DNA of 64,000 nt from RGIG6353 sp964558655. GTDB lineage: Bacteria > Bacillota > Clostridia > Oscillospirales > SIG627. This document shows, one piece after another, positions 36,462-45,570 of the stretch (its first letter is position 1; each line of letters opens with the position of its first letter). The translations under genes were made by a program, and so were the position numbers. The notes beneath the pieces are model-generated. The model searched no databases. It had not been told where the DNA came from and saw nothing but the letters and a program-made list of their open reading frames with translations. The stretch spans positions 23,419 to 87,418 of the forward strand of contig CAZLEX010000003.1 in assembly GCA_964558655.1 (NCBI GenBank). The letters run 5' to 3'.

Positions 36462-36947
36462 ATGGGAAATAAGGTTTCGGCAAGAATCGTAATGGAAAAC
36501 GGTGCGGTGATAGAGCTTGAACTTTATCCCGACATTGCTCCCGTGACGGTTGAAAATTTTAAAAAGCTGGCGTCGGAAGGCTTTTACGACGGTCTTATCT
36601 TCCACCGCGTCATTCCCGGATTTATGATACAGGGAGGCTGTCCCGACGGTACGGGTATGGGCGGTCCCGGATATCAAATCAAAGGGGAGTTTTCTCAAAA
36701 CGGTTTCAAAAACGATTTGAAGCATGAAAGAGGCGTAATTTCAATGGCTCGTGCCATGCACCCCGATTCTGCGGGAAGTCAGTTCTTTATCATGCACGCC
36801 GACGCTCCTCATCTTGACGGAGCATATGCGGCGTTCGGAAAAGTTGTGAACGGAATCGAAGAAGTTGACCGAATTGCGTCGGAAGACACCGATTTCAGAG
36901 ATAAACCTCTAAAAAATCAGGTCATAAAAACAATTGAAATTATTTAA
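36462..36947 (+). CDS. Cyclophilin-type peptidyl-prolyl isomerase
   Basis: 161 residues, cytosolic. FHRVIPGFMIQGG, SMARAMHPDSAGSQFFI and AAFGKVVNG carry the active-site arginine, glutamine and phenylalanine of cyclophilins. It begins 4 bases after the ACP stop with GAGGTGA at 36453-36459. Confidence 0.93.
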   Translation: MGNKVSARIVMENGAVIELELYPDIAPVTVENFKKLASEGFYDGLIFHRVIPGFMIQGGCPDGTGMGGPGYQIKGEFSQNGFKNDLKHERGVISMARAMHPDSAGSQFFIMHADAPHLDGAYAAFGKVVNGIEEVDRIASEDTDFRDKPLKNQVIKTIEII

Positions 36948-36953
36948 TGAAAA

Positions 36954-36985
36954 GGCTCCTTGTTTGAGGAGCTTTTTCGCTTTTT
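36954..36985 (+). terminator. Terminator after the cyclophilin gene
   Basis: GGCTCCT (36954-36960) with AGGAGCT (36967-36973), a 6-base loop, then TTTTTCGCTTTTT. Confidence 0.85.
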
Positions 36986-36999
36986 GAAAATTTTTTGAC

Positions 37000-37021
37000 T
37001 TTAGTAAATATTTATACTAAA
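37000..37021 (+). promoter_or_regulatory. Inverted repeat upstream of the WG/SLH protein
   Basis: TTTAGTA (37000-37006) and TACTAAA (37015-37021) are perfect arms around 8 bases. TTGACT (36995-37000) and TATACT (37013-37018) are present but only 12 bases apart, so this is not a normal SigA promoter. It may be an operator or an activator-dependent promoter. Confidence 0.4.
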
Positions 37022-37038
37022 TCAAGGAGTGTAAATTT

Positions 37039-38814
37039 ATGAAAAAACTCATTTTTGCTTTTTTATTGTTTACAGCACTTTTTACTGCGGGTGCGTCGGC
37101 ACTGTCTTCCGTAGAATATTCCGAAGCGGGTTTTGACGCGGTTTTGCCGTCCTCTTGCAATGTCGTTACGGTCTTGCTGGACGGAAAATACGGAGTGGTT
37201 GACCTTGACGGAAATACCGTTGTACCATTCGATTACTATTACGCCGCCTCTCCCAACGCCGAAGGGCAGACTGTCCTTTACAAACTTGACGGCACGGATA
37301 TTGTTACCGAAGTTTTCGACTGCTTCGGCAATTTAATGTATTCTTCAAGCTATGCTTCAAACGGCAAAATCGTCTCTTTTGTATCCGAAGGCATTATCCT
37401 TGCCATATCGAATGTCTCTTTTGACGAAGAATGGCATATAGTTTACAGTGTTGACTATATATCCCTCGACACAGGGAAATTGCTTTTCGGCTTTGACAAT
37501 GTGAAAGACGCCACCCCCTTTTCCGAAGGATATGCCGTAATCGGAACATATTCCAATACTTGTGTAATAAATACGAGCGGCGAAAAAGTCTATACGGGCG
37601 AGGGAGAATTTGAAACACTCGCACTTTGCGGTGACGGTAAAATTCCTTTTTCGATATTTGACGAAGAAAGCGGAACCGAGTCCTATTACATTGTCGACCT
37701 TGAAAAAAAAGAAAGAATTTGCCTCTCGCAAAACGATGTTGCAAAAGGCACGAATTTCAAACGGATCTCTTCTCCCATAGCGAACATTGCATCTTTTTAT
37801 TCCATTGAAAACGAAAATATGATAGGCACACTTTCGCAAGACGGAGTGTATATTTACTTAACCGAAAACCCCACAACATTCGATATCGATTATACCGTTG
37901 TCGCAAACGGCAAAACGGGCGAGGTCATAGATAACATTGCCGGATATAACGCAGGGGAAAAGTATATCATGGCGGGAGAAGAGGGAAGTTACTTTTATGT
38001 AACTCTCGACGGAAAGAAAGTCAACTGTGCATATGAGGCGGTAACTCCTTTTTCAGACGGTAAAGCGGCCGTATTCGCCGATGACGGAAAGTATGTTTTC
38101 GTCGATGAGAATTTTAACGAGATTTCCGAACACTTCGACGATGCGGGAAGTGTGATTAATGCGGGAAAAATATTTTATGCCTTAAAAGACGGCAAATACC
38201 GTTTTATAACTCTTTCTCATGACAGTATCGGGCAGAATGTCGGAATGGACAATTTCAAATCGGTCAACGAATATAACCTCTCGGTTTTCCCCGATGTGAA
38301 GGAAAATGACTGGTTCTTTGAAAATGTTTCTTTCGCATACGAAAAAGGGCTTATGTACGGTAAGGAAAACGGCTTTGCACCGAAAGACAACCTCACCGTC
38401 GCTCAGGTAATCACAATGGCTGCCCGCTTAAATTCCATTTATAACACGGGTGAGGCCGAATTTGTGCAGGGAGATGTCTGGTATAAAGTTTATGTTGATT
38501 ACTGCATATCTCACGGAATAATCCGTGAGGGAGAGTATACCGATTTTAACAGAAACGCCACCCGTGCCGAGTTCGTCCGTATACTTTCGGCGTCTGTACC
38601 CGAGAGCGAATTCGGAGAAAAAAACAGCGTTTCGGCAATTCCCGATGTCGCCGAAAGCGAAACAACCGCACCGATATATATGTTTTACAGGGCAGGTATA
38701 CTCGCAGGCAGTGACGAGGCACATACATTCTTTCCGGACAGCGATATAACCCGTGCGGAAAGTGCGGCGATACTTACGAGAATTATTGAGAAAAAATTGC
38801 GTCTTTCGTTCTAA
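37039..38814 (+). CDS. Secreted WG-repeat protein with C-terminal SLH domains
   Basis: 591 residues. The signal peptide (1-~21) ends in GASA. Residues ~40-400 hold WG-type repeats (KYGVVDLDGNTVVPFDY, KYVFVDENFNEIS, KYRFITL). From ~415 to the end there are S-layer homology modules (FPDVKENDWFFENVSFAYEK, then YKVYVDYCISHGII, then a third ending in AILTRIIEKK). SLH modules hold proteins to pyruvylated wall polymer. The repeat domain probably binds a partner. AAGGAG precedes the ATG. Confidence 0.85.
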   Translation: MKKLIFAFLLFTALFTAGASALSSVEYSEAGFDAVLPSSCNVVTVLLDGKYGVVDLDGNTVVPFDYYYAASPNAEGQTVLYKLDGTDIVTEVFDCFGNLMYSSSYASNGKIVSFVSEGIILAISNVSFDEEWHIVYSVDYISLDTGKLLFGFDNVKDATPFSEGYAVIGTYSNTCVINTSGEKVYTGEGEFETLALCGDGKIPFSIFDEESGTESYYIVDLEKKERICLSQNDVAKGTNFKRISSPIANIASFYSIENENMIGTLSQDGVYIYLTENPTTFDIDYTVVANGKTGEVIDNIAGYNAGEKYIMAGEEGSYFYVTLDGKKVNCAYEAVTPFSDGKAAVFADDGKYVFVDENFNEISEHFDDAGSVINAGKIFYALKDGKYRFITLSHDSIGQNVGMDNFKSVNEYNLSVFPDVKENDWFFENVSFAYEKGLMYGKENGFAPKDNLTVAQVITMAARLNSIYNTGEAEFVQGDVWYKVYVDYCISHGIIREGEYTDFNRNATRAEFVRILSASVPESEFGEKNSVSAIPDVAESETTAPIYMFYRAGILAGSDEAHTFFPDSDITRAESAAILTRIIEKKLRLSF

Positions 38815-38831
38815 AATTTAAAAAATACCGA

Positions 38832-38860
38832 TTGACATTAACTGTGTACAGTGTTATAAT
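38832..38860 (+). promoter_or_regulatory. Consensus SigA promoter of metY with palindrome in the spacer
   Basis: TTGACA (38832-38837), 17 bases, TATAAT (38855-38860). The spacer contains ACTGTGTACAGT (38841-38852), two perfect 5-base arms, a likely repressor site. The leader is about 45 bases, too short for a SAM riboswitch. Confidence 0.85.
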
Positions 38861-38911
38861 ATACTCTCAAAAAGCGGCGTAAAGCCGACATTGCGAAAGT
38901 AGGGTGATATA

Positions 38912-40174
38912 ATGAAATTTGAAACAAAATGTCTTCATTCGGGCTATTCTCCGAAAAATACCGAGCCGCGTGTTGTGCCCATAGTACAAAGCACGACTTA
39001 TGTGTACGACTCGACCGAAGAAGTTGCGTCCGTGTTTGACGAACCGACAAAGTCCCTGATTTATTCCCGTTTTGCCAACCCGACGGTTATGGCGGTGGAG
39101 AATAAAATCGCCGACATGGAAGGCGGAGTGGGTGCTATGTGTACCTCTTCCGGACAGGCGGCAACTCTTATGTCAATCCTGAATATATGCAGCGCCGGCG
39201 ACAGCTTTATCAGCACTTCCGAAATTTACGGAGGTACCGTAAATCTCTTTTCCTTCACTTTGAAGAAACTCGGAATTGAGTGCATTTTTATTGACAAAAA
39301 CGCTTCCGACGAGGAGATTATGAGTGCGTTTCGCCCCAATACAAAAGCGGTTTTCGGGGAAACTATCGCAAATCCCGCACTTTCAGTTCTGGATATCGAA
39401 CGCTTTGCGAAGATTGCTCACGCAAACGGAGTGCCTCTCATAGTTGATAGCACTTTTGCAACTCCCGCTCTCTGCCGTCCCTTTGAATTCGGAGCAGATA
39501 TCGTAATCCATTCTACCTCAAAATATATGGACGGTCACGCCGTTCAGGTAGGCGGAGTTATCGTTGACAGCGGTAATTTCGACTGGACAAACGGTCGCTT
39601 CCCCGAACTTGTCGAACCCGATGAGTCTTATCACGGCATATCTTATGTTGAAACTTACGGCAAAGCGGCTTATATCATCAAGGCGAGAATGCAGCTCATG
39701 AGGGACTTCGGCACATATCCTGCGGCACATTCGGCGTTCCTCCTGAACTTAGGTCTTGAAACTTTGGCGATAAGAATGGATAGATATTGCGAAAACGCAC
39801 TCCGTGTTGCAAAGTATTTTAAGGCAAGCGACAAGATAGAAAGCGTTAAGTATCCCGGGCTTGAAGACGATGAAGATTACGCACTCGCGAAGAAGTATCT
39901 CAAGGGTGCTTCCGGCGTTATTTCAATCGTAATAAAAGGCGGAAGAGAAAAGGCAATGAAGTTTATGAACTCTTTGCACCTTGCTTCCAACGAAGTCCAT
40001 GTTGCCGATATACGCACTTGCGTGCTTCACCCGGCAAGCGAAACTCACCGCCAGCTTACCGACGAACAGCTCAAAGCCTGCGGAATCGAAGCGGGCATGG
40101 TTCGCTTCTCTGTGGGACTTGAAAATGTTGACGATATCATCGCCGATATAGAACAGGCTCTCTCGCAAATATAA
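38912..40174 (+). CDS. metY: O-acetylhomoserine sulfhydrylase / Cys-Met metabolism PLP enzyme
   Basis: 420 residues. The PLP lysine is K204 in IHSTSKYMDGHA, with D179 in LIVDSTFATP and YSRFANPT near the N-terminus. Length over 400 and the KYMDGHA context favour MetY (homocysteine from O-acetylhomoserine and sulfide) over the shorter MetB/MetC and over methionine gamma-lyase, which is the main alternative. It has its own strong promoter. Confidence 0.8.
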   Translation: MKFETKCLHSGYSPKNTEPRVVPIVQSTTYVYDSTEEVASVFDEPTKSLIYSRFANPTVMAVENKIADMEGGVGAMCTSSGQAATLMSILNICSAGDSFISTSEIYGGTVNLFSFTLKKLGIECIFIDKNASDEEIMSAFRPNTKAVFGETIANPALSVLDIERFAKIAHANGVPLIVDSTFATPALCRPFEFGADIVIHSTSKYMDGHAVQVGGVIVDSGNFDWTNGRFPELVEPDESYHGISYVETYGKAAYIIKARMQLMRDFGTYPAAHSAFLLNLGLETLAIRMDRYCENALRVAKYFKASDKIESVKYPGLEDDEDYALAKKYLKGASGVISIVIKGGREKAMKFMNSLHLASNEVHVADIRTCVLHPASETHRQLTDEQLKACGIEAGMVRFSVGLENVDDIIADIEQALSQI

Positions 40175-40200
40175 AAAACAGTATAATAATTTTTTCGGGA

Positions 40201-40232
40201 AGGCGACAGGATTTCGGTTATGTCGCCTTTAC
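40201..40232 (+). terminator. Hairpin after metY
   Basis: AGGCGACA (40201-40208) pairs with TGTCGCCT (40221-40228) around 12 bases; the T-run is short (TTTACG). A probable but weak terminator. Confidence 0.45.
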
Positions 40233-40283
40233 GCTTATAATGTCAAGACGGTAACCGAATAACGAATAAACGGAGGTATACTT

Positions 40284-40820
40284 ATGAAAACAATGGAAAC
40301 AATCTGTGCGAGAAAATCCGTCCGCACCTATACGGGCGAACAGATTACAAAGGAACAGCTTGATATCATTCTCAAAGCCGCCAATGCCGCTCCCGTCGGT
40401 ATGGGACAGTATGAGGGCGTTCATCTGACACTCATTACAAACAAAGACCTGCTCGGAAAAATCGATGCCGCCGGTGCGGCAATGTTCGGCAAGCCGGACA
40501 TTCACCCGCTTTACAATGCACCGATGCTTATTTTGGTATCGGCAAAGATGCCGCCGGTAGAGGCAATGAAAAATGTCACCTATTCCAACGCGGCGATTAT
40601 CGTGCAGAATATGGCACTTGCCGCAACCGAGCTCGGTGTCGGTGTCTGTCACATTTGGGGTGCCACAATGGCAATGCTCAACGCTCCCGATATCCTGAAA
40701 GAATTGAATCTGCCCGAAGGCTTCGTTCCGTGCTCTGCCGTCACTCTCGGCAAGACGGATTGCGTTTACGAACAGAGAGAAATCCCGATGAATCGTATTG
40801 CGATAAACACAGTAGAATAA
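40284..40820 (+). CDS. Nitroreductase-family flavoprotein
   Basis: 178 residues. CARKSVRTYTGEQITKEQL and ILKAANAAPVG at the start and NAAIIVQNMALAATELGVG in the middle are the FMN-binding signatures. The family reduces nitro or quinone compounds with NAD(P)H; the physiological substrate cannot be told. GGAGG precedes the ATG. Confidence 0.88.
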   Translation: MKTMETICARKSVRTYTGEQITKEQLDIILKAANAAPVGMGQYEGVHLTLITNKDLLGKIDAAGAAMFGKPDIHPLYNAPMLILVSAKMPPVEAMKNVTYSNAAIIVQNMALAATELGVGVCHIWGATMAMLNAPDILKELNLPEGFVPCSAVTLGKTDCVYEQREIPMNRIAINTVE

Positions 40821-40822
40821 AC

Positions 40823-40862
40823 AAAAAGGCACTTGCTTCACACGAGCAAGTGCCTTTTTTTC
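40823..40862. terminator. Bidirectional terminator
   Basis: A stem of about 15 base pairs, AAAAAGGCACTTGCT with AGCAAGTGCCTTTTT (40823-40837 and 40845-40859), loop of 7 bases. A-run and T-run on opposite sides make it work for both the nitroreductase and the minus-strand membrane gene ending at 40864. Confidence 0.9.
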
Positions 40863-40863
40863 G

Positions 40864-41385
40864 TTATTTTAAGAATTTAAGTCTCTTTCTCCAGAGATTG
40901 ACATACAGGAATATGATTTTTGTCAGAAGCACATCGTAAATTACAAAGACAATGTTTGAGAGTACGAACACCGCCACAGTAAGTATCGGCGTCAGGGTTT
41001 CGACTGTGATAACTTTGACGGTTATTATATAGATTACGGTTAAAACGGCGTTGAAAATAAGGAATTTAAGCAATATGCACATGACACGGGAAAGCCTTTC
41101 GAGTACCTTCTTCACAAGCGAATACCACCCGCAGAAAGCGACGAAAAGCAGGGAAGAAAATTTTGACGGAAGTAAAATCAGTGCGAGAACCGAGCTTGTT
41201 ATCCAGACGCTTATACCCGCACGGTCTCCGAATTCGACAATGACAAGAGTGGTGAGTATTCCGCACAGAGCCGCCACCGAATAATCGAGTACATCTATTA
41301 CCGAACCGATATACATAAGTACAACGCACATCGCACTCATGATACCGCAAAATGCGACGGCGTGCGTTCTTTTTCTTTCTCTCAT
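40864..41385 (-). CDS. Integral membrane protein of unknown function
   Basis: 173 residues with five to six hydrophobic segments and a basic C-terminus (LWRKRLKFLK). The opening AVAFCGIMSAMCVVLMYIGS resembles the first helix of ECF S components, which would give it a small-molecule uptake role, but the similarity is only in general character. It starts one base after the J-domain gene stop and is the last gene of the minus-strand cluster. Confidence 0.6.
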   Translation of the reverse strand: MRERKRTHAVAFCGIMSAMCVVLMYIGSVIDVLDYSVAALCGILTTLVIVEFGDRAGISVWITSSVLALILLPSKFSSLLFVAFCGWYSLVKKVLERLSRVMCILLKFLIFNAVLTVIYIITVKVITVETLTPILTVAVFVLSNIVFVIYDVLLTKIIFLYVNLWRKRLKFLK

Positions 41386-41386
41386 T

Positions 41387-41974
41387 TCAGCAACACCTTA
41401 TTAAATCCCCGCCCATACATTCGCAAAGGCAGTCGGCACAGAGAAGCCCCGTGCACATATCGCATACATCGCAGTCTCCCGAATGCTGCGTGTTAAATCC
41501 GCCGTACTTGCCTTGACTTGACATGAAATTGTTGTAAGCGGTGCGGTATTCGGTGTTGTCGGGATCCATCGCGCACGCTCGCTCAAGATAGGAACGGGCT
41601 TGCGAGTATTGCCTGCGACTGATGTAAACACAGCCTTTGAGGTAGTACCACTCGGCGTTTCTGTCGGTGGCGCGGTTGAGTGCGTCTTCGGCTCCGTTAA
41701 GGTTCCCGTTCGCAATCATCTGCCGTATTTCGGAGTAAGAACTGCCGTATGAACCGTAAGACGAACCCGAGTAGGAATTTTTCGACTGACGCTCCGATGT
41801 TATTTGGTCGTACGCCTCGTTGATTTCTTTCATCTTTTCGTCTGCAAGGTCCTTGAGCGGATTGTTGACATAGTTGTCGGGGTGATACTTTTTCGCAAGC
41901 TCTCTGTACGCTTTTTTTATTTCGTCATCGCTTGCGCCGGGAGATACTCCCAAAACTTTGTATGGGTCTTTCAT
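41387..41974 (-). CDS. J-domain protein with cysteine-rich C-terminus
   Basis: 195 residues. The N-terminal J domain has the HPD motif at 31-33. A serine/tyrosine/glycine linker follows, then a TPR-like helical repeat ([18 protein letters not shown]), then a tail with about ten cysteines ([19 protein letters not shown]). It is not DnaJ proper: the four CxxCxGxG repeats are absent. The tail may bind metal or be acylated. ATG 41974 has GGAGG before it and overlaps the DUF5685 stop. Confidence 0.85.
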   Translation of the reverse strand: MKDPYKVLGVSPGASDDEIKKAYRELAKKYHPDNYVNNPLKDLADEKMKEINEAYDQITSERQSKNSYSGSSYGSYGSSYSEIRQMIANGNLNGAEDALNRATDRNAEWYYLKGCVYISRRQYSQARSYLERACAMDPDNTEYRTAYNNFMSSQGKYGGFNTQHSGDCDVCDMCTGLLCADCLCECMGGDLIRCC

Positions 41975-42831
41975 TTTTTCCTCCGTTGAGAATTCATTAT
42001 TCCGTAAATTTCCCACCCAAGCCCCATCGAAAGAATGTTGTCGGTAATTCGGCAATATTCGTGGTTGGGGGAGAGTGAAAGTGCCGTGTGAGCGTCTCTG
42101 GCGTGTGCGGCAATCACCGCATCAATATCGCGAAAATGGGACTTTGCCTCTTCCGGCGTTTTGTATTCCTCCAAAAGCGGATTGAATTTTTTTCGAGCGT
42201 AATCTTTTTCGAGGTCGTCGACGGCGTCGGCAAGATAAAGCCACGCTCCGACCGACTGCCCGACCGAGCGGGCTATCCGTTCGGCACTTCCCTCAAGCCC
42301 GAATGCCACCGCCTCTCCCAAAACCTCTCCGAACGACGCGGCAAGGTCGTCGGCGTTGCCGTGAGCTTTTTCCGTGTCTGAGAAAAGGTTCATCTTAATT
42401 TTTATGTTTTCGCAAAGCTTCTGCCATTCTTCGCTTTTCAAGTGTTTTCGGCATTTCGTTTTTAAATAAAGGGAAGCGAGTGCCAAAAACGGAGAGAGCA
42501 GAGGACGGTCGCCGTCCCGCCTTTTGTCGTCAATGTTGTCTTTTATCAGTATTAATGAAACTTTCGACGCATATTTTATTCCGTCCGATGTTATAAACGA
42601 CCTCTTCTTTGCGGGATTGTACGGACAGCGTCCGGCTTCCGTCGAAATTTTCCCTTCGGTCAGAATGTCCCGCACCATTGCCAGAAAAACAAAATCGTAA
42701 CTTAAAGAAAATGGAATAAAAAATGAGATGTTTTTCTTTATTTCACGGCAAAGTCCGCAATAGACGGATTTGTACAGAGCTAAGTCTTTGACGAGTAACT
42801 CTTCCTTTTTTGTCTTTATGTATCCGAACAT
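41971..42831 (-). CDS. DUF5685-family protein
   Basis: 286 residues, mostly helical. [16 protein letters not shown] and YKSVYCGLC at the start match DUF5685. The later [22 protein letters not shown] has the spacing of the second Asp-rich helix in squalene/phytoene-synthase-like proteins, so an isoprenoid-synthase-related fold is possible; the first Asp-rich helix is not evident. It overlaps the J-domain gene by 4 bases, a pairing that suggests client and chaperone. Confidence 0.75.
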   Translation of the reverse strand: MFGYIKTKKEELLVKDLALYKSVYCGLCREIKKNISFFIPFSLSYDFVFLAMVRDILTEGKISTEAGRCPYNPAKKRSFITSDGIKYASKVSLILIKDNIDDKRRDGDRPLLSPFLALASLYLKTKCRKHLKSEEWQKLCENIKIKMNLFSDTEKAHGNADDLAASFGEVLGEAVAFGLEGSAERIARSVGQSVGAWLYLADAVDDLEKDYARKKFNPLLEEYKTPEEAKSHFRDIDAVIAAHARDAHTALSLSPNHEYCRITDNILSMGLGWEIYGIMNSQRRKK

Positions 42832-42833
42832 GG

Positions 42834-44036
42834 TTAAATCATTCCGTAAAACTTTTCGATTTCGCTCTCGTTTGAAAAACTGCGGGAGGAGAGATTTTCA
42901 ATGTACTTTTCAACGCTTTTTTCGTCGTTTAGCATTTGGGAAAGTCCGCTGTAAACGCCCTCTTCTCCTATTTCGGAGATTTTGCCGAGTTTTCCGCACT
43001 CAAGCTGTTCTTTCGCCGAAAGATAATTGCAGACGAAAATCGGCTTTTTGAGAATTTTCGCTTCTTCCACCGAAATCGGCTTGCCCTCATATCTCGAAGG
43101 CTGAGCGTATATGTCGCAGTTTGCCATGTATCCGTAAGGGTTGGGAGTCGTGCCTAAGAAAATAAACCGGTCCTCAACGCCTTCTCTTTTTACGATTTCT
43201 TTTATGTAGTTTACATAATCTTCGTCTCCGTCACCCAGCACATACCAGCGTAGGTTGTGCGAGTCTCGCAAAAGTCGTGCAAATGCGGGAATTGCGAAAT
43301 CGTACCCCTTTTGGTCGGCGATTCTTCCCACCGTCAAAATTCGCTTCCCGTCAAAACCGTCGTCGAAAGTCTTTCCGCTCTCGGCCATTTTACATATAAG
43401 CTCGGTAGAGTTGATGTTTTCCATAACGACGCATTTTTCGCTAAGAGAGGGAAGCTCTCTTTTAAGTGCGTCGTCAACGGCGGTCGATACATTGACGATT
43501 TTGTCGCATTTTTCAAAGTAGGGTAGATATATTTCGTTGTCACGCTTCGGAAAAGAGTAGTCGAAGTGAAGCCAGGTGATTTTTTTGTCGGCACTTACTT
43601 TGTCAATCATGTAAAACATCGTCCTGTCACCCCAATAAGACACCGCAACATCGTATTTCTTTTCGACTTCGGGCATCAGGTGCATGAGCGATATCCACAT
43701 TTTCGTGGCGACAGACTCTCGCTTGGAGGGCTGTGTTATAAGTTTTATAAAATAGGGAAGTATCCGAAACGCCGTTAATGGATTTTTCTTTATGAGCGTG
43801 TTGAAAATACAGGACACGGCGTTTTTGCCCGACAACAGAAACAGGTCGCCGTACTTTTTCATTTCGATTATATTTACATCATTCGGTATCTGTTCGAGAA
43901 AAAGCCCCTCTTTTTTCGCAAGGAGCAGATCTATTTCGTATTTTTCACGGTCAAGCGTATTTATAAAGGAAAGAAAAGATTTTTCGCTTCCCGCACACCT
44001 CATTGTAATTCCGATAAAAAGAAGTTTCTTTTTCAT
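42834..44036 (-). CDS. GT4-family glycosyltransferase
   Basis: 400 residues, two Rossmann lobes. In the C-terminal lobe KRILTVGRIADQKGYDFAI and PSRYEGKPISVEEAKIL mark the nucleotide-sugar site (the usual ExxPxxxxEA form, here EGKPISVEEA). It probably adds a sugar to a surface polymer at the inner membrane face. It ends 2 bases before DUF5685. Confidence 0.88.
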   Translation of the reverse strand: MKKKLLFIGITMRCAGSEKSFLSFINTLDREKYEIDLLLAKKEGLFLEQIPNDVNIIEMKKYGDLFLLSGKNAVSCIFNTLIKKNPLTAFRILPYFIKLITQPSKRESVATKMWISLMHLMPEVEKKYDVAVSYWGDRTMFYMIDKVSADKKITWLHFDYSFPKRDNEIYLPYFEKCDKIVNVSTAVDDALKRELPSLSEKCVVMENINSTELICKMAESGKTFDDGFDGKRILTVGRIADQKGYDFAIPAFARLLRDSHNLRWYVLGDGDEDYVNYIKEIVKREGVEDRFIFLGTTPNPYGYMANCDIYAQPSRYEGKPISVEEAKILKKPIFVCNYLSAKEQLECGKLGKISEIGEEGVYSGLSQMLNDEKSVEKYIENLSSRSFSNESEIEKFYGMI

Positions 44037-44037
44037 T

Positions 44038-45246
44038 TCAAAAGTCCTGCCTTATAATATATGGTGATTGTTTTAAAAAGATGTTCGGCGGACAAGGAGC
44101 TTTTCGGCACATCGCCCACACCTCGTCAGCACGGCACTCGTACGCCCACTGACGCTTAAAGTCTCGTTTGTCCGAAAATTTTTCATTGTCGGCGTTTTTG
44201 ACGATTATCGGAAACTCCGACCGACGCCGCTCTGCCAGAAATTCGCACCCTCGCCGATTTGCCGCCGTAAGCTGAAGAAAAGCGGGGGACTCATGTATAA
44301 ATTCGTTGTGACTTGTGCCGAACAAACAGGACAGGAGAGTTCGGTTTATCCTCGCCCGTGTAATTCTCGGACTCGTCACCTCCGAAATAAAAGCGTCGAA
44401 ATTTTCGGCACATCTTACTGCGTTTGCAATGCGGGATGCAAGCTCTCCGCTTCCCACGCACTCTTCGATTTCGTTTGTGCTTTTAAAAAGGAGCGTTGCT
44501 CTCAAAATGTCACGGAACTTTCCACTCTCGGCGTATTTACCGCTTCGGGCAAGCTCACTGTATATTTCACCGCACTTTTGCGGCACGAACCGTTCCGCCG
44601 AAAATGCGGGAGAGAGAATTTTCTCCCGAAGAAAAGTCGCTGACGGCAGAGGAGATTCCCTAAGACTTTTGTATCCCTCACCCTCGCGCTTTATTATTAT
44701 GACTTCCGGGTTGTAATTCTGCTTTTTAAGTGCCTTTATGTACTCGACGGCGAGAATGTTGTTTGGCTGTGATATAATTTCGGCATACTCTTTGCCCATT
44801 GTCTTAGCAATGTGTCTTTCCCCCGCACGCATGAGGGAGAGGGATGGATCGGCTTGACATTCCTCCTTAACACCCGTGCGGTATTCTTCCGTCAGGGTGT
44901 ATTCGGCAATTTCGAAAAGAGCGTCACGCCCGTCACATTCGGCACCGAAACAAACGGCATCCAAGTTGAGCTTCGCACAGGCGTAAATTCCCGACGAGGC
45001 AAACCCCTCTGCCGACAGGTTTACACAGACCGTCGGCATACACAGACATAAGTCGGCACCTCCCGCGACGGCTGAATACCCTCTGGAATATTTGTCGAAA
45101 AGAGACGGTTCTCCCCGTTGTACGAAATTGGGACTCATTAATGAAACTACCGTACATTCTCCGTACTTTTCCCGAACCTTGCCGATTTGAAATTTGTGAC
45201 CGTTGTGAAACGGGTTGTATTCCGAAATGATACCGACGCTTTTCAC
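44038..45246 (-). CDS. tmcAL: tRNA(Met) cytidine acetate ligase
   Basis: 402 residues. The nucleotidyltransferase motif GIISEYNPFHNGHKFQI, then FVQRGEPSLFDK, identify TmcAL (formerly YlbM), which makes ac4C34 of elongator tRNA-Met using acetate and ATP. The start is GTG with GGAGG 9 bases before it. It is the first gene of the minus-strand cluster. Confidence 0.92.
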   Translation of the reverse strand: MKSVGIISEYNPFHNGHKFQIGKVREKYGECTVVSLMSPNFVQRGEPSLFDKYSRGYSAVAGGADLCLCMPTVCVNLSAEGFASSGIYACAKLNLDAVCFGAECDGRDALFEIAEYTLTEEYRTGVKEECQADPSLSLMRAGERHIAKTMGKEYAEIISQPNNILAVEYIKALKKQNYNPEVIIIKREGEGYKSLRESPLPSATFLREKILSPAFSAERFVPQKCGEIYSELARSGKYAESGKFRDILRATLLFKSTNEIEECVGSGELASRIANAVRCAENFDAFISEVTSPRITRARINRTLLSCLFGTSHNEFIHESPAFLQLTAANRRGCEFLAERRRSEFPIIVKNADNEKFSDKRDFKRQWAYECRADEVWAMCRKAPCPPNIFLKQSPYIIRQDF

Positions 45247-45570
45247 ATCTTCAATCCTCCGATGTTAACAGTACATTATTATATTATCACGAAATTGTGT
45301 CAAAATCAATAATAGGATAAAAACTTATTGCAACATTGTTTTCTCACAGTCAACTCATCTGTGTACTTATTGCCCGAAAAAACTTTTTGAAAAATGTGCA
45401 ATTTTCACTAAATGCGAAAAGCTTTTTTGTGCTTTTATGAAAAAAAGCACAAAAACATATTGACTAAATACTTTTTTGTGTGTATAATACTTAATGTATA
45501 AGTGCCCATTGTGTATTCCGAACGCAAATGCGGAAAATATGGAATACGGGCGAAGAAAGGAATAAAAGAC
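45247..45570 (+). promoter_or_regulatory. Intergenic control region of the large secreted protein
   Basis: This 324-base gap holds TTGACT (45460-45465), 17 bases, TATAAT (45483-45488), giving an untranslated leader of about 75 bases. Just upstream lies a perfect 13-base inverted repeat, TTTTTGTGCTTTT and AAAAGCACAAAAA (45424-45436 and 45443-45455). The first ~150 bases are AT-rich and hold the tmcAL promoter on the other strand. No gene was found. Confidence 0.75.

Noticed and set aside
38861..38911. SAM riboswitch in the metY leader
   Set aside because: Only about 50 bases separate the promoter from the start codon and no stem-rich structure is seen.
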